A stretch of DNA of 17,223 nucleotides from an uncultured Oscillospiraceae bacterium. Its GTDB lineage: Bacteria; Bacillota_A; Clostridia; Oscillospirales; Oscillospiraceae. The notes under the pieces were generated by a model. The model worked only from the letters and a program-made list of their open reading frames with translations, did no database searches and was not told the DNA's origin. The first letter of the stretch is position 1. Every line of letters begins with the position of its first letter. Below, one piece after another: positions 6,493-12,885 of this stretch. The translations under genes and the position numbers were made by a program. Where the stretch lies: positions 1 through 17,223 of the forward strand of contig CAKTZK010000032.1 in NCBI GenBank assembly GCA_934635515.1. The letters run 5' to 3'.

Positions 6493-8733
6493 TTATAATA
6501 AGGTCATCTGCTCCCGGCCCTGGTCCTCCTCCCGGAGGAGGGCGCCGGCGGCGGGGATGCTGCGCACCCGGTAGCGGCTGAGGTTGGTGATGCCGCTCTC
6601 CTCCAGGGTGCACACCCGCTCCAGGTGATACCGGGGCTTCATGTTCATCACCGCCACGCCCTGGGTGGAGCGGGTGGTCTTGGGCGCAAGCAGCGCCGTG
6701 TGCAGCAGCAGGGCCCGGGGCTCGGTGCTGATGAGGGCCAGCTCCTTGTCCTCCGTCAGGGTCAGCAGGGCCGCCAAGGGGCTCTTGTCGGAGTAGGCCC
6801 CGGTGAGCTTGCGGCGGTTGGAGGTGGTGGCGTAGGCCGAGAGGGAGACCCTTGCGCACTTGCCGTTTTCAAAGAAGAACAGCAGATGCCCGCTGTAATC
6901 CCCGGGCAGCACCAGGTCGATGACCTTTTCCTCCTCGTCCATGCCCAGCTTGGTGGGCAGGTAGTCTCCCAGCAGCGACGCCTTGCCGTCGGCAAAGTCG
7001 GCGGCCCGGACCTTATACACCTGCTGGCGGTCGGTGAAGAACATCAGCTCGGTGTTGTTGGTGGCCTCGATTTGGCGGAAAAGCCCGTCGCCCTCCTTGA
7101 ACTTCTGCTCGCCGCTCATGCGCAGGGACTGGGCGGTGATCTTCTTAAAATATCCCTCCCGGGACAAAAACAGCGTCACGGGATAGTCCGGCGTCTCCTC
7201 CAGCTCCTCCTCATACTCCGCCTCGTGGCTGAAAATGATCTCCGTTTTCCGGGGCTGGGCGTACTTTTTCCGCACCTCCTCCAGCTCTCCCACGATGATC
7301 TTGCGGATGCGGGCGGGCTTTTGCAGGGTGTCCTCCAGATCCTCGATTTCCTCCTCCAGAGCGGCGGTCTCCTGCACCCGCTTGAGGATGTATTCCTTAT
7401 TGATGTTGCGCAGCTTGATCTCCGCCACATACTCCGCCTGAACCTGGTCGATGCCGAAGCCGATCATCAGGTTAGGCACCACCTCCGCCTCCTCCTCGGT
7501 CTGGCGGATGATCTCAATGGCCTTGTCGATGTCCAGCAAAATGCGCTTGAGGCCCTGTAAAAGGTGCAGCTTCTCCTGCTTTTTGTGCAGCACGAAGTAC
7601 ACCCGCCGCCGCACACATTCCGTGCGCCAGGCCAGCCACTCCTCCAGCAGCGCCCGGACCCCCAGCACCCGGGGCATTCCGGCGATGAGGATGTTAAAGT
7701 TGCAGCTCACCGTGTCCTGCAGGGGGGTCAGGCGGAAGAGCTTCTGCATGAGCTTGTCCGGGTCTATGCCCCGCTTTAAGTCGATGGCCAGCTTCAGGCC
7801 CGAGAGGTCCGTCTCGTCCCGCATGTCGCTGATCTCCTTGATCTTCCCGGCCTTCATCAGCTCGGAGACCTTGTCCAAAATGGCCTCCAGGGAGGTAGAA
7901 TAGGGGATCTCGTAAATTTCAATAATGTTTTCGCTCTTGATATAGCGATACTTGGCCCGGACCTTCACACCGCCCCGGCCGGTTTCATAAATGCGTCCCA
8001 GCTCCTCCGGGTCGCAGAGAATTTGTCCCCCGGTGGAAAAATCCGGAGCCAGCAGGGTAGTGGCAATGTCGTGGTCGGGATTTTTCAGCAGCTGGATGGT
8101 GGTGTCGCAGACCTCCCCCAGGTTAAACCCGCAGATTTGTGACGCCATGCCCACGGCGATGCCCTGGTTGGCGCTCACCAGCACATTGGGATAGGTGGTG
8201 GGCAGCAGAGCCGGCTCTTTGGTGGTGTTGTCGTAGTTGTCCACAAAGTCCACGGCGTCGCAGTCCAGATCCCGGAAAAGCTCTGCGCAGATGGGGGCCA
8301 GCTTTGCCTCAGTGTAGCGGCTGGCGGCGTAGGCCATGTCCCGGGAGTAGACCTTGCCGAAGTTGCCCTTGCTGTCCACAAAGGGGTGGAGCAATGACTC
8401 GTTGCCCTTGGCCAGGCGCACCATGGTCTCGTAAATGGCCTGGTCGCCGTGGGGATTCAGGCGCATGGTCTGGCCCACAATGTTGGCGGACTTGGTGCGG
8501 TTCCCCGTCAGCAGGCCCATCTTGTACATGGTGTACAGGAGCTTGCGGTGGGAGGGCTTGAAGCCGTCGATCTCCGGGATGGCCCGGGAGACGATGACGC
8601 TCATGGCGTAGGGCATGTAGTTCTCGTCCAGGGTAGAGGTGATGGGCTGCTCCACCACCGTGCCCCGCAGCCCCATAACATTGGGGTCTGCGGTGGGGTG
8701 GACGGCTTTCGGTTCTGTTTTCTTTTTTGCCAT
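6493..8733 (-). CDS. parC: Type IIA topoisomerase subunit A, ParC/GyrA-like (divergent)
   Basis: A 746-residue DNA cleavage and rejoining subunit. The breakage-reunion domain begins near residue 35 (NYMPYAMSVIVSRAIPEIDG). The active-site tyrosine is Y140 in AYAASRYTEAKL, with the winged-helix segment KSANIVGQTMRLNPHGDQAI just before. A tower and coiled-coil domain follows (about 330-470), with a helical EEEIEDLEDTLQKPARIRKI stretch. The end (from about 500) looks like a reduced GyrA/ParC beta-propeller, with FLSREGYFKKI and later repeat-like strands. I see no QRRGGKG-type GyrA box, which favours a topoisomerase IV-like decatenase over a supercoiling gyrase. The partner is the ParE-like gene at 9970-11958. 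Gln98 and Glu102 occupy the places of GyrA Ser83 and Asp87. AAAGGA lies 10 bases before the ATG. The chromosome probably also has a standard gyrA/gyrB. Confidence 0.88.
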   Translation of the reverse strand: MAKKKTEPKAVHPTADPNVMGLRGTVVEQPITSTLDENYMPYAMSVIVSRAIPEIDGFKPSHRKLLYTMYKMGLLTGNRTKSANIVGQTMRLNPHGDQAIYETMVRLAKGNESLLHPFVDSKGNFGKVYSRDMAYAASRYTEAKLAPICAELFRDLDCDAVDFVDNYDNTTKEPALLPTTYPNVLVSANQGIAVGMASQICGFNLGEVCDTTIQLLKNPDHDIATTLLAPDFSTGGQILCDPEELGRIYETGRGGVKVRAKYRYIKSENIIEIYEIPYSTSLEAILDKVSELMKAGKIKEISDMRDETDLSGLKLAIDLKRGIDPDKLMQKLFRLTPLQDTVSCNFNILIAGMPRVLGVRALLEEWLAWRTECVRRRVYFVLHKKQEKLHLLQGLKRILLDIDKAIEIIRQTEEEAEVVPNLMIGFGIDQVQAEYVAEIKLRNINKEYILKRVQETAALEEEIEDLEDTLQKPARIRKIIVGELEEVRKKYAQPRKTEIIFSHEAEYEEELEETPDYPVTLFLSREGYFKKITAQSLRMSGEQKFKEGDGLFRQIEATNNTELMFFTDRQQVYKVRAADFADGKASLLGDYLPTKLGMDEEEKVIDLVLPGDYSGHLLFFFENGKCARVSLSAYATTSNRRKLTGAYSDKSPLAALLTLTEDKELALISTEPRALLLHTALLAPKTTRSTQGVAVMNMKPRYHLERVCTLEESGITNLSRYRVRSIPAAGALLREEDQGREQMTLL

Positions 8734-8825
8734 GAAAGATAATTCCTTTCGTATTCAAACTGGCGGAGAAAGCACGGGCTGCCCCGCCAAAAAGCGCTGG
8801 ATTTTAATTTGCGGCGCACCGCACG

Positions 8826-9239
8826 CGGCAGGGCACATGGGCCCTGCCCTACAAAACCGGGGCCGGGCGGACAGGGTCGTCCGCCCCTACAAGCATTTCC
8901 GTAGGGGCGACCCTTGCGGTCGCCCGCGGGAGGGGCAGAGCCCCTCCCCTACGCAAAAACGGGGAAGCTGGACATCGTCCCCTACGGAGTGTCTACCGAT
9001 GGCCGTGTGTAGGGGCCGATGCCCACATCGGCCCGCCGGGTTTTGCGCCGGACTCTCTGTAAACCACCGTGTCATTGCGAAGCCAGTGCGCACACTGGCT
9101 GTGGCAATCCGTCCCCCCGTCCCCTACGGAATGTCTACCGATAGCCGTGCGTAGGGGTCGGCCTCCTGGACGACCCGCCCCGGGCTTGTACAGATTCTCG
9201 TGTTATCCGTAGGGGCGGACGCCTCTGTCCGCCCGCCGG
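8826..9239. repeat. Cluster of seven GTAGGGG-type hairpin repeats (family B)
   Basis: Units at 8826-8852(-), 8861-8890(-), 8901-8928(+), 8927-8952(-), 9009-9040(+), 9151-9180(+) and 9209-9239(+), sign giving the strand on which the unit begins GTAGGG. Each has a stem of about 7-11 bp ending in GCCCG or similar, with a 4-8 base loop. Stem sequences differ between units yet stay self-complementary, for example GGGCCGATG..CATCGGCCC and GGGCGGAC..GTCCGCCC. Confidence 0.8.
9071..9112 (+). repeat. Family A palindromic repeat, copy 1
   Basis: GTCATTGCGA and GTGGCAATCCGT enclose AGCCAGTG-CGCA-CACTGGCT, a perfect 8-bp hairpin; ATTGC and GCAAT form an outer stem. Confidence 0.8.
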
Positions 9240-9268
9240 ACTTGCACCGCACCTCTTGCAAAAGCAAT

Positions 9269-9310
9269 GTCATTGCGAAGCCAGTGCGCACACTGGCTGT
9301 GGCAATCCGT
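9269..9310 (+). repeat. Family A palindromic repeat, copy 2
   Basis: Identical to 9071-9112 over its whole length, in the same orientation. Confidence 0.8.
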
Positions 9311-9314
9311 CCCC

Positions 9315-9435
9315 AAAGCCTCCCTTGCCTAAAGGGAGGGGGACCAGCCGCAGGCTGGTGGAGGGATTCGTGCGGGGAAGAATCCCCCAGTCACGGCTTC
9401 GCCGTGCCAGCCCCCCCTTGCGCAGGGGAGGCTTT
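9315..9435. repeat. Family C multi-hairpin palindrome
   Basis: Outer arms AAAGCCTCCC and GGGAGGCTTT enclose a chain of hairpins: CCTCCC..GGGAGG, CAGCC..GGCTG, GGGATTC..GAATCCC, CACGGC-TTC-GCCGTG and CCCC-TTGCGCA-GGGG. Pieces of the same kind recur at 12372-12421 and 12534-12556. Confidence 0.7.
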
Positions 9436-9452
9436 ATATTCCTTTGCTCCGC

Positions 9453-9962
9453 CTACCCCCGCCAATTTGCCAAGGGGTAGACGCCATTTTCGCGTTTGTA
9501 AGCTGCCAACAGCTCATGTTCCCGCTGCTCACAATTTTCGCAGACTTCGTACTCTAACAGCAGGAGCGGATAGTCCTTCACCTGCCAAATGGCGCGCCCG
9601 CCCTTGTGATTGACAGCGGTGCCCCAGCCGTATTTTACATATTGCAGCACCCGCTGCCGCAGGCCGCCGCGCCCGTTGGCCTTGCCGATGTACAAAACGG
9701 TTTTGTCTGTGCATTGGCCGTATTTTTGTTCCAAAATTGCCGCCGGATAACCTTTTGCACGCAAATTGTCGGAGCCCTCAATAAAGGAAATGGGCAGCTT
9801 TTCCGGAACCGTCACGCGATAAACGCCTGGTTGACACGGAAGCGAACTACACTTCGTTCGATGGAGTTCTTCCAATGTGGAAACCGTTGGATGTTTTTGG
9901 TACAGCGTCGGGTCGCGGTCAACACTTTCCAAAAATGAAATGTCTTTATCGAATCTGTCCAT
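9453..9962 (-). CDS. GIY-YIG domain protein coupled to parE
   Basis: 169 residues. The GIY-YIG nuclease core is visible: GVYRV (46-50) and VLYIGKA (89-95) as the two motif strands, RQRV (102-105) for the catalytic arginine region, REHELL (147-152) with the metal-binding glutamate, and PLANWRG (163-169) with the C-terminal asparagine. Members of this fold cut DNA as homing, repair or restriction nucleases, and some bacterial stand-alone versions are of unknown role. The ATG is 7 bases after the parE stop, with GAGGGTG overlapping that stop region, so translation is probably coupled. The first 40 residues are specific to this protein and unassigned. Base use is a little more AT-rich than in parE, which may point to later insertion behind it. 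A catalytic function is inferred, not shown. Confidence 0.82.
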   Translation of the reverse strand: MDRFDKDISFLESVDRDPTLYQKHPTVSTLEELHRTKCSSLPCQPGVYRVTVPEKLPISFIEGSDNLRAKGYPAAILEQKYGQCTDKTVLYIGKANGRGGLRQRVLQYVKYGWGTAVNHKGGRAIWQVKDYPLLLLEYEVCENCEQREHELLAAYKRENGVYPLANWRG

Positions 9963-9969
9963 GTCACCC

Positions 9970-11958
9970 TCAGCTCACATCGATCATATCCAAATACTTA
10001 TACCCGTTCTCGGCGATATACTCCTTCCGCCCCGCCAGGTTGTCCCCCAGCAGGAGGTCAAAAATGCGCTCGGTCTCTGCGGCCTCGTCGGGCAGGACCT
10101 TTACCAGCCGCCTTGTCTCCGGGTTCATGGTGGTCAGCCACATCATCTCCGGGTCGTTTTCGCCCAGACCCTTGCTGCGGTCCACCTTCACCTTTTTCCC
10201 CTCCAGAGACTTGAGAATGTCCGCCTTCTCCTTCTCCGAGTAGGCAAACCAGGTCTTTTCCTTGCAGGTGATCTCAAACAGCGGCGTCTCCGCAATGTAC
10301 ACATAGCCCTCCCGGATGAGGGTGGGGCACAGGCGGTAGAGCATGGTGAGGATCAGGGTGCGAATCTGGAATCCGTCCACATCGCCATCGGTGCAGAGGA
10401 TGACCTTGCTCCAGCGGAGGTTATTCAGGTCAAACTGGTTCAGGTCCTTCACCGCCCGGCCGCTTACCTCCACGCCGCAGCCCAAAACCTTCATGAGGTC
10501 GGTGATAATGTCGCTCTTAAAAATGCGGGGATAGTCGGCCTTCAGGCAGTTGAGTATCTTGCCCCGCACGGGCATGAGACCCTGGAACTCCGCGTCCCGG
10601 CTCTGCTTGCAGGCGCCCAGGGCGGAGTCGCCCTCCACAATGTAAATTTCCCGCTTGCTCACATCCTTGGTGCGGCAGTCCACGAACTTCTGCACCCGGT
10701 TGGCAATGTCGATCTTCTCCGTCAGCTTCTTTTTTTGGTTGATGCGGGTCTTTTCCGCCGTCTCCCGGCTGCGCTTGTTGATGAGCACTTGGCTGGCGAT
10801 CTTCTCCGCCGCGTCGGGATTTTCAATGAAGTATACCTGCAGCTGCTCCCGCAGGAAGTCGTTCATAGCGTCCTGGATGAACTTGTTGGTGATGGATTTT
10901 TTGGTCTGGTTTTCGTAGCTGGTCTGGGTGGAGAAGTTGTTGCTGACCAAAATCAGACAGTCCTGCACATCGGGATAGGTGATCTTGCTCTCGTCCTTGG
11001 TGTACTTGCCGTGGTCCCGAAGGTACTTGTCAATGGCGTACACAAAGGCCAGGCGGGTGGCCTTTTCCGGGGAGCCGCCATGCTCTAAGAAGCTGGAGTT
11101 ATGGTAGTGCTCCACCACGGGGTGCTTGTTGGAAAAGCAGCAGGCAATGTTCAGCTTTACCTTGTACTCGGCCTTGTCCGCCCGGTCCCGACCCCGGCGC
11201 TCGCACTCCCAGCACACGGGCTCCGTGAAGGCGTCCAGCCCCGCCAGCTCCCGGATGTAGTCGGCAATGCCGTTTTCGTAGAGGAAATCCTCCGTGTCGA
11301 AGGCCGCTCCGTTTTGGTTGCGCAGCCGGAAGGTGACCCCGGCGTTCACCACGGCCTGGCGCTTCATCACATCCCGGTAGTAGTCCGGGGGGATTTGAAT
11401 GTCCGTGAACACGTCCAGGTCCGGCAGCCAGTGGATGCGGGTGCCGGTCTTGCGCTTTTGGCTCTCGGGCAGGGGGCGGGTCTGCAGCTGGCCCACAATT
11501 TCGCCCCGCTCAAAGTGCAGGGAATACTCCTTCCCCTCCCGCCATACGGTCACATCCATGTAGCGGCTGGCGTACTGGGTGGCGCAGGAGCCCAGGCCGT
11601 TGAGGCCCAGGGAAAACTCGTAGTTTTCGCTGTTTTCGTTGTCGTATTTGCCGCCGGCATACAGCTCGCAGAACACCAGCTCCCAGTTGTAGCGGCCCTC
11701 TTTCTCGTTCCAGTCTACCGGGCAGCCCCGGCCCATGTCCTCCACCTGGATGGAGAGATCGGAAAACCGGGTCACGGTGATGAGCCGGCCGTGACCCTCC
11801 CGGGCCTCGTCAATGGCGTTGGACAGTATTTCAAATACAGCGTGCTCGCAGCCCTCCAGGCCGTCGGAGCCGAAGATGACCGCCGGGCGCTTGCGCACCC
11901 GATCCGCGCCCTTGAGGCTGGAAATGCTCTCGTTGTTGTAGCTTTTTTTCGTTGCCAT
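9970..11958 (-). CDS. parE: Type IIA topoisomerase subunit B, ParE/GyrB-like (divergent)
   Basis: A 662-residue ATPase subunit that works with the ParC-like protein to pass one duplex through another. The GHKL ATP site has FEILSNAIDEA (42-52; E43, N47, D50), VEDMGRGCPVD (72-82) and GLNGLGSCATQY (118-129), the last unlike the usual GGLHGVGxSVVN lid. The transducer lysine is in QTKK (351-354). The TOPRIM domain has EIYIVEGDSALG (437-448) and LCTDGDVDGFQIR (521-533), both with the metal-binding acids. TTMNPETRR (609-617) is the family C-terminal signature. The start at 11958 follows GGAGGG by 6 bases; upstream in-frame ATGs lack such a site and overlap the promoter. Length fits ParE and short GyrB forms. 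Confidence 0.9.
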   Translation of the reverse strand: MATKKSYNNESISSLKGADRVRKRPAVIFGSDGLEGCEHAVFEILSNAIDEAREGHGRLITVTRFSDLSIQVEDMGRGCPVDWNEKEGRYNWELVFCELYAGGKYDNENSENYEFSLGLNGLGSCATQYASRYMDVTVWREGKEYSLHFERGEIVGQLQTRPLPESQKRKTGTRIHWLPDLDVFTDIQIPPDYYRDVMKRQAVVNAGVTFRLRNQNGAAFDTEDFLYENGIADYIRELAGLDAFTEPVCWECERRGRDRADKAEYKVKLNIACCFSNKHPVVEHYHNSSFLEHGGSPEKATRLAFVYAIDKYLRDHGKYTKDESKITYPDVQDCLILVSNNFSTQTSYENQTKKSITNKFIQDAMNDFLREQLQVYFIENPDAAEKIASQVLINKRSRETAEKTRINQKKKLTEKIDIANRVQKFVDCRTKDVSKREIYIVEGDSALGACKQSRDAEFQGLMPVRGKILNCLKADYPRIFKSDIITDLMKVLGCGVEVSGRAVKDLNQFDLNNLRWSKVILCTDGDVDGFQIRTLILTMLYRLCPTLIREGYVYIAETPLFEITCKEKTWFAYSEKEKADILKSLEGKKVKVDRSKGLGENDPEMMWLTTMNPETRRLVKVLPDEAAETERIFDLLLGDNLAGRKEYIAENGYKYLDMIDVS

Positions 11959-11995
11959 AGATCCCTCCTGCCGGCGATTCCGGCCATGCTTTATT

Positions 11996-12024
11996 ATTTT
12001 ACCGCATTTTCTCCGTTCTGGCAA
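11996..12024 (-). promoter_or_regulatory. Promoter of parE
   Basis: TTGCCA (12019-12024) and TAAAAT (11996-12001) on the minus strand with a 17-base spacer, about 38 bases upstream of the ATG. Confidence 0.7.
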
Positions 12025-12118
12025 GTGCGGCGCCATGTCCTGACAAAAATCGGGATAAGGGGAGAAAATGTTAGGCAGTCCCCTTTCTTATAACAAAAAC
12101 GCAACCCCATAAAATCAG

Positions 12119-12162
12119 CCTTCCACAAAGGGTTTTGCACATTATCCACATAGTTTTCCACA
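12119..12162 (+). promoter_or_regulatory. DnaA-box-like cluster upstream of parE
   Basis: A perfect DnaA box TTATCCACA (12142-12150) is flanked in the same direction by TTTTCCACA (12154-12162) and CCTTCCACA (12119-12127). The cluster lies about 95 bases upstream of the parE -35 box. Binding is inferred only from the motif. Confidence 0.45.
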
Positions 12163-12254
12163 TCGTTATGTAAACAGAAAATCCGCGGAAAAGTTGCATA
12201 ATTTTTCTTGTAGACATAAAAAAGCCAAACGGACGCCATAACCCGGCGTTTTTC

Positions 12255-12284
12255 GCAAAAAAGCCCCGGGCCGACGCCCGGAGC
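12255..12284 (-). terminator. Rho-independent terminator facing parE
   Basis: On the minus strand GCTCCGGGC-GTCG-GCCCGGGGC is followed by TTTTTTGC. It would stop transcripts from the rlmB unit before they enter parE. Confidence 0.75.
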
Positions 12285-12300
12285 CTTGTTGTAAAAATCT

Positions 12301-12336
12301 GTCATTGCGAGGGCGCACCGCGCCGTGGCAATCCGT
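12301..12336 (+). repeat. Family A palindromic repeat, copy 3 with a different stem
   Basis: GTCATTGCGA and GTGGCAATCCGT are the same as in the other copies, but the inner hairpin is GGCGC-ACC-GCGCC rather than AGCCAGTG-CGCA-CACTGGCT. Confidence 0.75.
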
Positions 12337-12374
12337 AACCCTTACGGAACAACCCTTCCAGCGCTTCGCGCCAC

Positions 12375-12402
12375 CTCCCCTTACACAGGGGAGGCTTTTT
12401 TG
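12375..12402 (+). terminator. Terminator-like hairpin in the repeat region
   Basis: CCTCCCC-TTACACA-GGGGAGG followed by CTTTTTT. It resembles one end of family C and no plus-strand gene feeds it, so it is more likely repeat debris than a working terminator. Confidence 0.45.
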
Positions 12403-12422
12403 TTGGCTCCCCTGCGTAAGGG

Positions 12423-12530
12423 GAAATCGCCGAAGCGCCGCCAGTGGCGGAAGAAGCGAGGCGATTTCGAGGAAGTGCCCCGATTGGCGGCCACGACAGT
12501 GGCCGGGAATCGGCTGGCACGACGGTGGGC
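12423..12530. repeat. Dispersed structured repeat family D, copy 2
   Basis: Counterpart of 5347-5454. Here the outer arms GAAATCGCC and GGCGATTTC are perfect, and the second unit has GGCCAC-GACA-GTGGCC inside CCGATT..AATCGG inside TGCC..GGCA. Confidence 0.82.
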
Positions 12531-12590
12531 AGGTTGTCACGGCAAAGCCGTGACTGAGGGGTCGACTACCGCACCCCTCGTGCCGCACCC

Positions 12591-12862
12591 GGCGGCGGGA
12601 CACATGGGTCCCGCCCTACATTACATCTTTTGTAGGGCAGGGCCCGCGTGCCCTGCCGGGCAGGTGCGGTGTTTATCGGCGGGAGGGGCAGAGCCCATCC
12701 CCTACGCACTCCTTGTTACACACCCCCGTAGGGGCGGACGCCGCTGTCCACCCGCCGAGTCATACACCGCGCCTCTTGTGATTTCGTAGGGGGCGATGCC
12801 CTCATCGCCCCGCCCGTAAGCGCTTCTTGCTTTGCGTAGGGCGGGGTGACTACACCCCGCCG
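12591..12862. repeat. Cluster of six GTAGGG-type hairpin repeats (family B)
   Basis: Units at 12591-12618(-), 12632-12660(+), 12679-12704(-), 12728-12756(+), 12786-12815(+) and 12836-12862(+). Stems again differ in sequence but remain paired, for example GGCGATG..CATCGCC and CGGGGTG..CACCCCG. The unit at 12679 is nearly the same as that at 8927. Confidence 0.78.
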
Positions 12863-12885
12863 CATACCGCGTTTCTTAAATTCTC

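Larger units (their letters stand above)
8734..9452. other. Gene-free repeat island between the GIY-YIG gene and parC
   Basis: This 719-base stretch contains seven family B hairpins, two family A units and one family C palindrome, with short spacers. ORFs that can be read through it have no ribosome sites, run across the repeats and show no protein-like pattern, so I call none. No promoter for parC was convincing; parC may be read from upstream or from a weak site near 8750-8800. Confidence 0.75.
11959..12885. other. Gene-free region upstream of parE
   Basis: This 927-base stretch holds the parE promoter, three DnaA-box-like motifs, a minus-strand terminator, one family A unit, family C fragments, one family D unit and six family B hairpins. 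ORFs read through it cross these elements and look spurious. Confidence 0.7.

Noticed and set aside
6457..6859. Longer N-terminal reading for the lipoprotein
   Set aside because: The extension lies inside parC in another frame, and the lipoprotein signal with its ribosome site fixes the start at 6457.
8826..9239. Possible CRISPR array from the recurring GTAGGG units
   Set aside because: Units vary in orientation and stem sequence, spacing is irregular, and no cas genes are present.
8639..9613. ORFs in the repeat island upstream of parC
   Set aside because: They are made of repeat sequence, overlap on both strands and lack start signals.
12166..12789. ORFs in the second repeat region
   Set aside because: They cross a terminator and families A, B and D; similar peptides arise wherever the repeats occur.
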